DNA of 64,000 nucleotides. Source: Pseudomonas fluorescens. Lineage in GTDB: Bacteria > Pseudomonadota > Gammaproteobacteria > Pseudomonadales > Pseudomonadaceae. Below are positions 8,265 to 17,404 of this stretch, piece by piece (position 1 is the first letter of the stretch; the number at the start of each line of letters is the position of its first letter). The notes beneath the pieces are model-generated. The model made no database searches. It was given only the letters and a program-made list of their open reading frames with translations, and was not told the origin of the DNA. The position numbers were made by a program, and so were the translations under genes. The stretch is from the NCBI RefSeq assembly GCF_902497995.1, contig NZ_CABVII010000006.1, forward strand, positions 1-64,000, read 5' to 3'.

Positions 8265-10055
8265 TTACACCGCCAGCGCCATATAGAACTGAGACCCCTG
8301 CCCCGGCCGCGAATAGACGCCCATCCGTCCGCCATGCAATTGCACGATTTCCTTGCACAACGCCAGGCCGAGCCCTGCACCGCCCTTTTTACGGCCGACC
8401 TGGACAAAGGGTTCGAAGATCCGCCCCTGCTGGCCGTAGGCAATGCCTTCACCGTTGTCTTCAACACTGATAATTACCCGCTCACCATGACGCCGAGCCT
8501 GCAAGCGTATCTGCCCGTCGGTGCCGGTATGGCGCAACGCGTTGTCGATCAGGTTATCGAGCACCCGGTCCAGCTGAGGCTGATCGGCCTGTAGCCATGG
8601 CAATGGTCCCTGCACTTCCACCAACAGACTGATGCCCTTCTCCACCGCGACGCCGGCATAACGCTCCCGAGCCTGCTCCAGCAAACTGTCGATCGAACAT
8701 GGCGCCAGGGTGAGTTTCTGCAAGCCGTTCTGATAGCGGGAGAAGTTCAGCAGGTCGTTGATCAACTGCATCAAGCGCTGCATCTCTTCATTCACGGTGT
8801 CCAGGAGATCGGCTTCCCGGGAGTCCTGGGCGAAATGCGCGCGCTCGCGGAACAGGCCGAACGCCATATGCATGCCGGTGACCGGTGTGCGCAATTCATG
8901 GGAGGCGCGCAACACGAACTCGCTGCGCACCCGTTCAAATGCACGCTGCTCGGTGACGTCATGCAACACCATCACGGCGCCGAGAATATGGCCCTGTGTG
9001 TGGCTGACAGGCGTCAGGCTATAGGTCAACAATCGCGACTCACCATCGACCTCGATGCTCAAGTCTTCCGGCGCCCGCTCCAGGGTCCCGCCGCGCAGCA
9101 CCAGTTGCAGCTGTCCATCAAGCTCGGGGCGCTCCAGCGCGGTGCCCAACCCCTGGCCAAGTCGAACGGTGTCCCAACCCAATTGACGCTGTGCCACGGG
9201 ATTGAGGTGTTCCAGATGACCTTCGCGGTCGATCATCAACAACCCGTCGTCGATGCTGTCGAGTACCGCCTGCAAACGCTGCTGGCCGGCGAGCAGCTCG
9301 TCGATGTTGGTCGCTTGGTGCTCGCGCAGGGCCTCGGCCATGATCCCGAAGCGTTTGGTCAGCTGGTTCATTTCCACTGCCGAAGAAATAGGCAAGGTCA
9401 CTTCGAAATTGCCCTGCCCGATGTTATCCGCCGCCTGGACCAAAGCCTCTATCGGTTCGCCGAAACGCCGGGCGATGGCGTGTGCGGTCACGAAGCCAAT
9501 GATCAGCACCGCCAACCCCACCAGCCCGAGCAGGCCAGCCACCAGCAGCGCCTGCTCCCGAGTCTGGCGCTCGATGACATTGATGTAATCCAGCGCATGC
9601 TTGTGTTCGGCGATCAAGCCATTGCGCAGCTTATTGAATTTTTCGGTGAATTCACTGGTACCACTCAACACGCGCGATGTGTCAGGTGACTGGTCGTACG
9701 CCTGCATGAAGCTCTGGTAGTCAGCCTTGGCCTGGGCAAAACCGTACTGAACGTCCTTGCCGGAATCGGCAAGGGCAATGCCTTCATCGAGCAACCGGAA
9801 ATAATGCTGCCTGGACTGCTCGAGTGCAGCGGGATCCGGCCGCTCGCTGAGCATGATGATCAACTGGTCGCCAAGGGTCTGGCGCAATTTCAGCCCCAGG
9901 TCGAGGGTAACGAAGTTGTTTCGGATCAGCGCTTCCTGAGTTCCCGCCATCTGCATCACGCTGACCAGCCCGAGCAAGAGCCCGAGCAGCGCTACGGTGA
10001 TCAGTGCGGAAATGCTCAGAAACAGCCGCGTCCGCAACTTCATCGCCAGCTTCAT
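8265..10055 (-). CDS. kinB: Sensor histidine kinase KinB
   Basis: 596 aa. TM1 is at about 10-34, a helical periplasmic domain at 35-168, TM2 at 168-191, HAMP at 191-245, PAS at 255-370, the HisKA phosphoacceptor in ASHELRTP (His386) and an HATPase domain with NLIDNALRH, VEDNGEGI and GAGLGLALCK. P. aeruginosa KinB is 595 aa with its His at 385, so this is a near-exact match in layout. The start ATG at 10055 lies 10 bases after the algB stop; a second ATG at 10043 is possible. KinB controls AlgB phosphorylation and, through it, alginate and virulence genes; its phosphatase activity is reported to matter. Confidence 0.95.
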   Translation of the reverse strand: MKLAMKLRTRLFLSISALITVALLGLLLGLVSVMQMAGTQEALIRNNFVTLDLGLKLRQTLGDQLIIMLSERPDPAALEQSRQHYFRLLDEGIALADSGKDVQYGFAQAKADYQSFMQAYDQSPDTSRVLSGTSEFTEKFNKLRNGLIAEHKHALDYINVIERQTREQALLVAGLLGLVGLAVLIIGFVTAHAIARRFGEPIEALVQAADNIGQGNFEVTLPISSAVEMNQLTKRFGIMAEALREHQATNIDELLAGQQRLQAVLDSIDDGLLMIDREGHLEHLNPVAQRQLGWDTVRLGQGLGTALERPELDGQLQLVLRGGTLERAPEDLSIEVDGESRLLTYSLTPVSHTQGHILGAVMVLHDVTEQRAFERVRSEFVLRASHELRTPVTGMHMAFGLFRERAHFAQDSREADLLDTVNEEMQRLMQLINDLLNFSRYQNGLQKLTLAPCSIDSLLEQARERYAGVAVEKGISLLVEVQGPLPWLQADQPQLDRVLDNLIDNALRHTGTDGQIRLQARRHGERVIISVEDNGEGIAYGQQGRIFEPFVQVGRKKGGAGLGLALCKEIVQLHGGRMGVYSRPGQGSQFYMALAV

Positions 10056-10065
10056 CGGGCGGGGG

Positions 10066-11412
10066 TCACAGGTTGTACTGCTTGCGTTTGCGGTACAGCG
10101 TCGAGGCGTCGATGCCCAACGTCTTGGCGGCTTGGTCCAGCGTGTCGGCGGTGGCGAGAACGGCGCCGATGTGAGCCTTCTCCAACTCATCCAGACTCAA
10201 CGCGGCGCCGATGCGGGGCGCGTTGTTGACCGGGGTTTCAGCCATGCCCAGGTGGCTGATCTCTACTCGCTCTTGCGAACAGATAATGCTCGCCCTCTCC
10301 ACGACGTTGCGCAGTTCGCGGATGTTGCCCGGCCAGCGGTAGCTGAGCAGTGCTTCTCGAGCGGCGTCGCTGAAACCCCGTGCCGGACGCGCGTATTCCT
10401 TGACGAAACGAGCCAGAAAACGATCAGCCAGGTTCAGGATGTCTTCTCTGCGTTCGCGTAAAGGTGGCAGGTGCAAGGTGATCACGTTCAGACGATAGAG
10501 GAGGTCTTCACGGAAACGACCGTCACGCACCATGTCCTCCAGATTGAGGTTGGTGGCCGCGAGAATTCGGACATCGGCTCGGCGGGTGACCGGGTCGCCG
10601 ACGCGTTCGTATTCCTTGTCCTGGATAAAACGCAGCAACTTTGGCTGCAGTGTCAGGGGAAAGTCGCCGATCTCGTCAAGAAACAGCGTTCCGCCATCGG
10701 CCTGATTGACACGTCCCAAGGTACTTTCGCTGGCCCCGGTGAAGGCACCACGGCTGTGACCGAAGAGTTCACTTTCCATGAGTTCGGCGGTCAGGGATGG
10801 GCAGTTGATCGTGACGCAGGATTTCTTTGCGCGCTTGCTCCAGCCGTGTATGGCCTGAGACAGCTCACCTTTACCGGTACCGGACTCGCCAAGAATCAAA
10901 ATATTGGCATCGGTGCTGGCGACCTGGCGGGCGGTTTCGAGCACCACTTTCATCGCCGGGCTGTGGGAGTCCAGGCCATCCTTGGGTTTGCGCACTTCAC
11001 CTTCCAGGGCTTCCAGACGGGCCGACAGCTGTCGCACTTCCAGTTGCTTGGCGGTGGCCAGGCGCAGTTGGTCGGGGCTGCAAGGTTTGACCAGGTAATC
11101 GGCGGCACCGGCCTGGATCGCATCCACAGCAGTGTCGACTGCCGAGTGCGCAGTGACGATGACTACACGCATCCATGGCGCTTGAATGCGCATTTGCGCC
11201 AACACATCGAGACCGTTGTCTTCACCCAGGCGCAAATCGAGGAAGCACAAGTCGAAGACCTGACGCTGCAACAACGCTTCGGCCTGTGCAGCACTGTTGG
11301 CAGTAGCAACGCTGTAGCCTTCATCTTCAAGGCAATAGCGAAAAGTACGCAGGATGGCGGATTCATCGTCCACCAGCAGAATGCGGCCTTGATGCTCAGT
11401 GGCTGATTCCAT
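10066..11412 (-). CDS. algB: Alginate response regulator AlgB (NtrC family)
   Basis: 448 aa. The receiver domain has the acidic pair DD at 15-16 and phosphoacceptor Asp59 (LCFLDLRLG). The AAA+ domain has Walker A GESGTGKGE, the sigma-54 contact motif GAFTGA, and GGTLFLDEIGDFP as Walker B. A Fis-type helix-turn-helix lies at the C-terminus (AAKTLGIDASTLYRKRKQY). AlgB activates algD transcription in P. aeruginosa and is paired with KinB, encoded directly downstream. I could not find a convincing sigma-22 promoter upstream on this strand. Confidence 0.96.
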   Translation of the reverse strand: MESATEHQGRILLVDDESAILRTFRYCLEDEGYSVATANSAAQAEALLQRQVFDLCFLDLRLGEDNGLDVLAQMRIQAPWMRVVIVTAHSAVDTAVDAIQAGAADYLVKPCSPDQLRLATAKQLEVRQLSARLEALEGEVRKPKDGLDSHSPAMKVVLETARQVASTDANILILGESGTGKGELSQAIHGWSKRAKKSCVTINCPSLTAELMESELFGHSRGAFTGASESTLGRVNQADGGTLFLDEIGDFPLTLQPKLLRFIQDKEYERVGDPVTRRADVRILAATNLNLEDMVRDGRFREDLLYRLNVITLHLPPLRERREDILNLADRFLARFVKEYARPARGFSDAAREALLSYRWPGNIRELRNVVERASIICSQERVEISHLGMAETPVNNAPRIGAALSLDELEKAHIGAVLATADTLDQAAKTLGIDASTLYRKRKQYNL

Positions 11413-11846
11413 TTTCCTACGCTCCTTAATGAATCATCTTAGTTAGTCCCGGAAAAATCGGGCAAGTTGCATGGTTGATTCTGGTCGATTTTGGCCACAA
11501 CAGAGTAGCTCTCTCCTGCCCCTACGGCTAATTACCTGATTTAGCTGTGTTTTTATCAGATAGCCGGTCTACACACGGATTACCGATCTCCTGTGTGACA
11601 TCCGCGCCCTCCTCGCAATTCAAAAAACTTGAAAGCACTGGGCCCTACCGATCGTGCATTACGCACGACCGCTAGCGGACCATCGTGCAGGATGCGTCCG
11701 ATCCGGCTTTCACACCATCACTAACTAGTTGATTTTATTCACTTTTTTTCTATCAAAAAGCTGGCATGCAGGCTGCAATGCCTTGGTTGACCAGGGCATT
11801 CGAATTTGCCCCTACAAGATCACCACAGTGTGGGAGGAGCTTCAGG
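11413..11846. other. Divergent intergenic region algB / small membrane protein
   Basis: 434 bases with no gene I can support. It should hold promoters for algB (left) and the small gene at 11847 (right). Bases 11652-11690 carry TCGTGC-N5-GCACGA, a perfect CCGCTAGCGG palindrome (11670-11679) and a third ATCGTGC. The stretch 11725-11760 is AT-rich. No consensus promoter was convincing. Confidence 0.6.
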
Positions 11847-12134
11847 ATGAGTCGCCAACGTGCCGCCCAAATGCGTATCTCGCCACTGCATGTCCAGCAA
11901 GGTCTATTTGCTGTTCTGGCGCTGTTGGTCACTTTGATCGGCGGTCAGCAGTTTCAGCGTTGGGAGCAGAACTCGCAGCAGGAAGCGTCGCGCGTGTCGA
12001 TTCAGCATTCGGTCCAGACCCATTTCAGCGCCGCCAGCAGCAACCAGGCTGACCTCGCGCCGATGCGAATGATGGACGTCGACCAGGCACAGCCTGTGGA
12101 TGAGATGCCCCGTCAGGAACGTTGGGTGTTCTGA
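11847..12134 (+). CDS. Small single-pass membrane protein, unknown function
   Basis: 95 aa. The ATG at 11847 has a good ribosome binding site (GGGAGGAGCTTCAGG). The cytoplasmic N-terminus is basic (MSRQRAAQMR), one membrane segment spans about residues 14-35 (LHVQQGLFAVLALLVTLIGG), and a polar periplasmic tail is rich in Gln and Met. No domain recognised. It sits between algB and a DUF1328 gene, the place of PA5482 in P. aeruginosa. Upstream frames extend to 11766 but lack a start with a binding site. Confidence 0.7.
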   Translation: MSRQRAAQMRISPLHVQQGLFAVLALLVTLIGGQQFQRWEQNSQQEASRVSIQHSVQTHFSAASSNQADLAPMRMMDVDQAQPVDEMPRQERWVF

Positions 12135-12190
12135 CTACATGAACTTGGCGCGCTCTGCGCTGGGAAAAGCACCACAAGCATCACCTCTAA

Positions 12191-12379
<189 letters not shown>

Positions 12380-12381
12380 AG

Positions 12382-12661
12382 ATGAGCGTTTCCTTCAAGA
12401 CACTGGCAGCCGCCCTGCTCCTGGGCGGTAGTGCCATGGCCATGGTCGCCAATGATGGGCAGATGCCTGAATAATCGATTGATTGTCGCCGTCAGCTTCG
12501 ACAAAAAGCATGCCTACGCTATGCTGGTTGAAGTGCCTGCGGGATTGCCGGCTGACAAGTCGCCGACGCGCCATGCCAACTATCGCTTTCTGGGAAAACC
12601 AGACCAGGGTATGCAGGACATGTTGATGGACCAGTTGAAGAAAGATCCAGACTGGTACTGA
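12382..12661 (+). pseudogene. Broken Ivy-like lysozyme inhibitor gene (internal out-of-frame deletion)
   Basis: From ATG 12382 the frame reads a clear signal peptide (MSVSFKTLAAALLLGGSAMA, then MVANDGQMPE) and stops at about 12474. A different frame carries a coherent mature domain from about 12467 to 12661 (CLNNRLIVAVSFDKKHAYAM ... RFLGKPDQGMQDMLMDQL). Signal and mature parts are thus out of frame, and about 60-70 codons expected between them are absent, including the first cysteine of an Ivy-type CKPHDC-like loop. The identity rests on position (PA5481, an Ivy homologue in P. aeruginosa) and the C-terminal pattern. A functional product is unlikely. Confidence 0.6.
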
Positions 12662-13377
12662 TTTTGAAATACGAAAGAAGCCACACTGCTTCTTTCCAAA
12701 TGCGCTACCTGAGAAAGGTAGACGCATGACCAAGGGGTCGGGATGTTCTGCCTGTATCAGGGGCGGAGTGACCTACGGGTACATGGGGTGCCTGCGCAAG
12801 GGCCGGGTCAGGCATAAAGCTGCGACGCAGGTTCGCCGATCACTGATGTTCGACGAACTTGCGAAGAGCTTATGCGCGCAAAGCGTTGTCTTGGAGCGAT
12901 CCTCCCCATTTCGTCGCGTCACCTGCAAATTATCGACGTGCGCCCGGGAAATTCTTTTTCCCGCGGTTCATATACGACCGTACATCGAGAAATATTACCC
13001 CCCTTTTGCGATAAATTTACGCCACGGATTGCCGGTTTTTCCTGAAAAACCCCCCTCGCCTGACTGATCAAAAAACATTCGATCTTCCCTGAGATGGCCG
13101 GTTCACGGCACTTATGCCTGCCGAAATGTCGTATTCGAACCGGTTGGGACGAGAGTTTCACTCGAAAAAGCTCATGCCGATTCGGCATAGGGTAGGCGTT
13201 TACGGCATTAGACGTCGCTCCCTTGCATCGGAATAGTTGCGCCTTTTTTCGCCTACCAGAGAGCCACTATCCAGCGCTCCGGGGTGCCTTATACGGGGGC
13301 AGATGCACAAGACTTTTTCGCCACAAGCGTTCCAGTTCCTGCATCGGCCTGAGTCAAACGCAAGTAAGGGTAAAGAT
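12662..13377. other. 716-base gap upstream of gltP with several dyads
   Basis: No protein gene supported. Visible structures: GAAAGAAGC-N6-GCTTCTTTC (12673-12696), a possible weak terminator; a hairpin at 12701-12726 (TACCT/AGGTA core); GGGAAA/TTTCCC around 12950-12965; GGTTTTT/AAAAACC at 13034-13051; and the perfect dyad ATGCCGA-T-TCGGCAT at 13174-13188. The last, about 190 bases before gltP, is an operator candidate. The region could also hide a small RNA. Confidence 0.6.
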
Positions 13378-14709
13378 ATGAAGAAGGCAAAGCTTAGCCT
13401 CGCCTGGCAGATCCTCATCGGTCTGGTATTGGGGATTGCAATCGGTGCGCTGCTCAACCATTTCAGTGCCGAAAAGGCCTGGTGGATCAGTAACGTTCTG
13501 CAACCGGCAGGCGATATCTTTATCCGTCTGATCAAGATGATCGTGATCCCGATCGTGATCTCCTCGTTGATCGTCGGTATCGCGGGTGTCGGCGATGCGA
13601 AGAAGCTCGGCAGCATCGGCCTGAAGACCATCATCTACTTCGAAATCGTCACCACGATTGCCATCGTCGTCGGCCTGGTCCTGGCCAACCTGTTCCACCC
13701 GGGTACCGGCATCGACATGAGCACGCTGGGTACCGTCGATATTTCCAAGTACCAGGCCACGGCCGCCGAGGTGCAGCATGAACACGCGTTCATCGAAACC
13801 ATCCTCAACCTGATCCCGTCGAACATCTTCGCGGCTGTCGCCCGTGGCGAGATGCTGCCGATCATCTTCTTCTCGGTGTTGTTCGGCCTTGGCTTGTCGA
13901 GCCTGAAACCCGACTTGCGCGACCCGCTGGTGAAGATGTTCCAGGGCGTGTCGGAAAGCATGTTCAAAGTCACGCACATGATCATGAACTACGCCCCGAT
14001 CGGCGTTTTCGCCCTGATCGCGGTAACCGTGGCCAACTTCGGCTTCGCCTCCCTGCTGCCGCTGGCCAAACTGGTGCTCCTGGTTTACTTCGCCATCGCC
14101 TTCTTCGCCTTCATGGTGCTAGGCCTGATCGCTCGCCTGTTCGGTTTCTCGGTGATCAAGCTGATGCGCATCTTCAAGGATGAGCTGGTACTGGCCTACT
14201 CCACCGCCAGTTCGGAAACCGTGCTGCCGCGGGTGATCGAGAAGATGGAAGCCTACGGCGCACCGAAAGCCATCTGCAGCTTCGTGGTGCCGACCGGTTA
14301 CTCGTTCAACCTCGACGGTTCGACGCTGTACCAGAGCATTGCGGCAATCTTCATTGCCCAGCTGTACGGCATCGACCTGTCCATCAGCCAGCAATTGCTG
14401 CTGGTGCTGACGTTGATGGTGACCTCCAAAGGCATCGCCGGTGTGCCGGGTGTGTCCTTCGTGGTACTGCTGGCCACTCTGGGTAGCGTCGGCATTCCAT
14501 TGGAAGGCCTGGCCTTCATCGCCGGTGTCGACCGCATCATGGACATGGCCCGCACCGCACTGAACGTGATCGGCAACGCGTTGGCCGTATTGGTCATCTC
14601 CCGTTGGGAAGGCATGTACGACGACGCCAAGGGCCAGCGCTACTGGAACTCCCTGCCGCACTGGCGCAGCAAGGAAAAGCTGCCGGCTGGCGAGATTTCC
14701 AACAACTGA
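13378..14709 (+). CDS. gltP: Proton/sodium glutamate-aspartate symporter GltP
   Basis: 443 aa DAACS (SLC1-type) transporter of the inner membrane. The start ATG 13378 (MKKAKLSLAWQIL) follows AAGTAAGGGTAAAGAT; the frame is open further upstream but without membrane or family sequence. Family signatures are FIRLIKMIVIPIVISSLIVG (TM2-3), the serine-rich hairpin YSTASSETVLPRV, the TM7 motif GYSFNLDGSTLY and HP2 TSKGIAGVPGVSFVVL followed by DRIMDMARTALNVIGN. These include the substrate carboxylate-binding Asp, Arg and Asn. It is followed by a REP doublet and a terminator. Confidence 0.93.
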   Translation: MKKAKLSLAWQILIGLVLGIAIGALLNHFSAEKAWWISNVLQPAGDIFIRLIKMIVIPIVISSLIVGIAGVGDAKKLGSIGLKTIIYFEIVTTIAIVVGLVLANLFHPGTGIDMSTLGTVDISKYQATAAEVQHEHAFIETILNLIPSNIFAAVARGEMLPIIFFSVLFGLGLSSLKPDLRDPLVKMFQGVSESMFKVTHMIMNYAPIGVFALIAVTVANFGFASLLPLAKLVLLVYFAIAFFAFMVLGLIARLFGFSVIKLMRIFKDELVLAYSTASSETVLPRVIEKMEAYGAPKAICSFVVPTGYSFNLDGSTLYQSIAAIFIAQLYGIDLSISQQLLLVLTLMVTSKGIAGVPGVSFVVLLATLGSVGIPLEGLAFIAGVDRIMDMARTALNVIGNALAVLVISRWEGMYDDAKGQRYWNSLPHWRSKEKLPAGEISNN

Positions 14710-14722
14710 TCAATCTGCTCCC

Positions 14723-14826
14723 GTAGGAGCGAGGCTTGCCCGCGAAGAACGATAACGCGGTGGACCTGATACACCGCGGCGTCCCATTCGCGGGCAAGTC
14801 GGATCGCCGCACCGCTCGCTCCTACA
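14723..14826. repeat. REP doublet after gltP
   Basis: GTAGGAGCGAGGCTTGCCCGCGAAG at the left and a broken partner at the right, ATTCGCGGGCAAG then TCGGATCGCCGCACCGC then TCGCTCCTAC. The spacer AACGATAACGCGGTGGACCT is almost identical to that of the repeat at 30025-30118, so the two are recent copies. Confidence 0.85.
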
Positions 14827-14861
14827 GTACGGAGTTGACCGCGCAGACATAACGCTTACCA

Positions 14862-14885
14862 AACCCCGGAGAAATCCGGGGTTTG
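14862..14885 (+). terminator. Intrinsic terminator between gltP and nucleoside-gate gene
   Basis: AAACCCCGGA (14862-14871), GAAA tetraloop, TCCGGGGTTT (14876-14885). The stem is perfect over 10 bp with a short T-rich tail. Confidence 0.75.
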
Positions 14886-14938
14886 TCGTTTCTGGCTACC
14901 CCGCTATCATTTGCCGCATTCTTTGGGGGATTTAACTG

Positions 14939-16168
14939 ATGCTCAATGGCCTGTGGCTCGGCTTCTTCATCGTGGCAGCCGTATCGGCGCTGGCGCAGTG
15001 GCTGATCGGTGGCAACGCCGGGATCTTCGCGGCGATGGTGGAAAGCATTTTCGCCATGGCCAAACTGTCGGTCGAGGTCATGGTCTTGTTGTTCGGCACC
15101 CTCACCCTCTGGCTGGGCTTTCTGCGGATTGCCGAGAAAGCCGGGATCGTCGAGTGGCTGGCCAAGGCGCTGGGGCCATTGTTCCTGCGCCTGATGCCGG
15201 AAGTGCCGGCCGGTCACCCCGCCATCGGCCTGATCACGCTGAACTTTGCCGCCAACGGCCTGGGCCTGGACAACGCCGCCACGCCGATCGGCCTCAAGGC
15301 CATGAAGGCGCTGCAAGAGCTCAACCCCAGCGCCACCATCGCCAGCAACGCACAGATCCTGTTCCTGGTGCTCAACGCCTCCTCCCTGACCCTGTTGCCG
15401 GTGACGATCTTCATGTACCGCGCCCAGCAGGGTGCGCCTGATCCGACACTGGTGTTCCTGCCGATCCTGCTGGCGACCAGTTGCTCGACGCTGGTAGGCC
15501 TGTTGTCAGTGGCGGTCATGCAACGTCTGCGCCTGTGGGACCCGGTGGTGCTCGCGTACATGATTCCCGGCGCCCTGATACTGGGTGGCTTCATGGCGCT
15601 GCTGGCGACGCTCTCGGCGACCGCTCTGGCCGGCCTGTCATCGATCCTCGGCAACCTGACGCTGTTCGGGCTGATCATGCTGTTTCTGGTGATCGGCGCG
15701 TTGCGCAAGGTGAAGGTCTACGAGGCGTTCATCGAAGGCGCCAAAGAAGGCTTCGATGTGGCGAAGAATCTGCTGCCGTATCTGGTGGCGATGCTCTGTG
15801 CTGTCGGCGTGCTTCGGGCGTCCGGGGCGCTGGATTTTGGTCTGGACGGGATTCGGCATCTGGTGGAGTGGGCCGGTTGGGACACGCGCTTCGTCGATGC
15901 CTTGCCGACGGCGATGGTCAAACCATTTTCCGGCAGCGCGGCCCGGGCGATGCTGATCGAGACCATGAAGACCTCCGGGGTAGACAGCTTCCCGGCGCTG
16001 GTGGCGGCGACGATTCAAGGCAGTACTGAAACGACTTTTTATGTGTTGGCGGTGTACTTCGGTGCAGTGGGCATCCAGCGGGCGCGGCATGCGGTGGGGT
16101 GTGCGTTGCTGGCGGAACTGGCCGGCGTTCTGGGTGCCATCGGGGTTTGCTACTGGTTCTTCGGCTAA
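14939..16168 (+). CDS. Nucleoside-recognition (Gate) domain membrane protein, SpmA/SpmB-like
   Basis: 409 aa polytopic inner-membrane protein made of two Gate-domain halves: residues 1-200 resemble SpmA and 210-409 resemble SpmB. Conserved features are NFAANGLGLDNAATPIGLKA in the first half and PTAMVKPFSGSAARAMLIE with ATIQGSTETTFYVLAVYFG in the second. About ten hydrophobic segments. In Bacillus the separate SpmA and SpmB proteins affect spore core dehydration; in Gram-negative bacteria the fused form has no settled function, possibly nucleoside or metabolite transport. The start ATG follows GGGGGATTTAACTG. Confidence 0.85.
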   Translation: MLNGLWLGFFIVAAVSALAQWLIGGNAGIFAAMVESIFAMAKLSVEVMVLLFGTLTLWLGFLRIAEKAGIVEWLAKALGPLFLRLMPEVPAGHPAIGLITLNFAANGLGLDNAATPIGLKAMKALQELNPSATIASNAQILFLVLNASSLTLLPVTIFMYRAQQGAPDPTLVFLPILLATSCSTLVGLLSVAVMQRLRLWDPVVLAYMIPGALILGGFMALLATLSATALAGLSSILGNLTLFGLIMLFLVIGALRKVKVYEAFIEGAKEGFDVAKNLLPYLVAMLCAVGVLRASGALDFGLDGIRHLVEWAGWDTRFVDALPTAMVKPFSGSAARAMLIETMKTSGVDSFPALVAATIQGSTETTFYVLAVYFGAVGIQRARHAVGCALLAELAGVLGAIGVCYWFFG

Positions 16169-16174
16169 CCACGA

Positions 16175-16275
16175 CCCCCTTGTGGGAGCGGGCTTGCTCG
16201 CGAAGGCGTAGTGTCAGTCGACATCAATACTGAATGACACACCGCTTTCGCGAGCAAGCCCGCTCCCACAAGGGG
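16175..16275. repeat. REP doublet, near-perfect 29-base arms
   Basis: CCCCTTGTGGGAGCGGGCTT and following bases (to 16203) are exactly inverted at the right end (16247-16275). The loop contains GTCAGTCGACATCAAT, present in opposite orientation in the loop of 20813-20902. It lies between convergent genes and could act as a bidirectional transcript end. Confidence 0.9.
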
Positions 16276-16311
16276 TATGTGCAAATCTTCACGGCTTCGG
16301 CGGTTACCGCC

Positions 16312-17340
16312 TTACTTTTGTTTGACCGATGTGCTGTCCGTGATCTCGAAACGCAGCACGCCGATCAGTTGGCCGTCTTCGGTCAACACCCGGACTTGCC
16401 ACTTGCCCGCGGGGTTGCCGGGGAAGTTCTGCTTGTGGGTCCAGGCCCGATAGCCTTCCTTGCGCCCGCCGTGGATGTCCAGGGCGATGCGGTCGACCTC
16501 TTTGCCGTTGAACTGCCAGACGTGATAAATCCGCTCGTCCAGACCACGCGGGGCATTGATCGCGGTGTAGGCGTACAGACCGCCGCCGCGAATCTGCTCG
16601 GCACTGACTTCATCGAGACTGGCGCCAGGGGTGCGGTCCTGCATTTGCGTGCTGATGGCCACATCGGTCATCCACAGCGTTGCCGGCGGCACCCACGACC
16701 GTAGCACCCAACCGACGCCGCCGATGCCCACGGTGATACTCAGGATTGCCAACGCGTTGCGCACGGTTTTGATCGGGAAGATCGACGCCAGGCTCGGGAA
16801 AGACAGTACGACTGCGGTACCCAGGGCCAGTTTGAAACTTTGGGAGGTGGTCAGGTGCAGGATGACGGGCAGGGCGGTCAGCAGTGCCGCGAACAACGTT
16901 AGTGTATGCAGCGCCAGGAACGCCCAGCGGCGCGGTGCCAGCCATTTGTAGTAGAGCGGGTCGATGATGGAAATCAGTGCGGCCAGGCACAGCATCCCGG
17001 TGAAGAACAACTGGCCGCTGTTCCAGGTGGTGGTGATAAAAAAGAATGGCAGGACGAAGAACAGGCTTTCCTGGTGAATCATCTGCGTGGCGTAACGCAG
17101 CAACGGCTGGGGGATTTCGCGGTTGAAGATCCTGCTGAACAGCTTGGTCAGGCTGTTTTCCAGCATCAGCCAGATCCAGCTGATCAGCATGATGATGGTG
17201 ATCCACGTCGCCAGGCCTTGCTGACGATCCACCAGCATGAAGCTGCCGACCCCGGAAATGAAACCGCCGAGCGCAATGACCCCTGGGTAGCGCTTCATCA
17301 ATTCCAGGATGCGCTGTACGAAAAGGGTCAGGGTAGGCAT
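16312..17340 (-). CDS. DUF5924/DUF2914 membrane protein
   Basis: 342 aa from ATG 17340 (an in-frame GTG at 17394 would add 18 residues; neither has a good ribosome binding site). Residues 1-220 hold about seven hydrophobic segments (GVIALGGFISGVGSFMLV, WITIIMLISWIWLML, ESLFFVLPFFFITTTW and others). Residues 250-342 form a periplasmic DUF2914-type beta domain with the pattern HVWQFNGKEVDRIALDI, GYRAWTHKQNFPGNPAGKW and VRVLTEDGQLIG. Function is unknown; DUF2914 domains often end envelope proteins. It follows, divergently, the M16 peptidase gene block. Confidence 0.75.
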   Translation of the reverse strand: MPTLTLFVQRILELMKRYPGVIALGGFISGVGSFMLVDRQQGLATWITIIMLISWIWLMLENSLTKLFSRIFNREIPQPLLRYATQMIHQESLFFVLPFFFITTTWNSGQLFFTGMLCLAALISIIDPLYYKWLAPRRWAFLALHTLTLFAALLTALPVILHLTTSQSFKLALGTAVVLSFPSLASIFPIKTVRNALAILSITVGIGGVGWVLRSWVPPATLWMTDVAISTQMQDRTPGASLDEVSAEQIRGGGLYAYTAINAPRGLDERIYHVWQFNGKEVDRIALDIHGGRKEGYRAWTHKQNFPGNPAGKWQVRVLTEDGQLIGVLRFEITDSTSVKQK

Positions 17341-17404
17341 TCGGCGGTTCGCAATAGTCGTGGGAAAATCCTCGATAGGGTACCCGCTCGCCACAGGGAA
17401 ATGG

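Noticed and set aside
8244..8594. 116-codon plus-strand frame after the EAL gene
   Set aside because: It lies on the opposite strand of the end of kinB and has no features of its own.
13107..13125. Sigma-54 promoter for gltP (GGCACTTATGCCTGC)
   Set aside because: The spacing between the GG and GC elements is 11 instead of 10 bases and the -12 element is poor.
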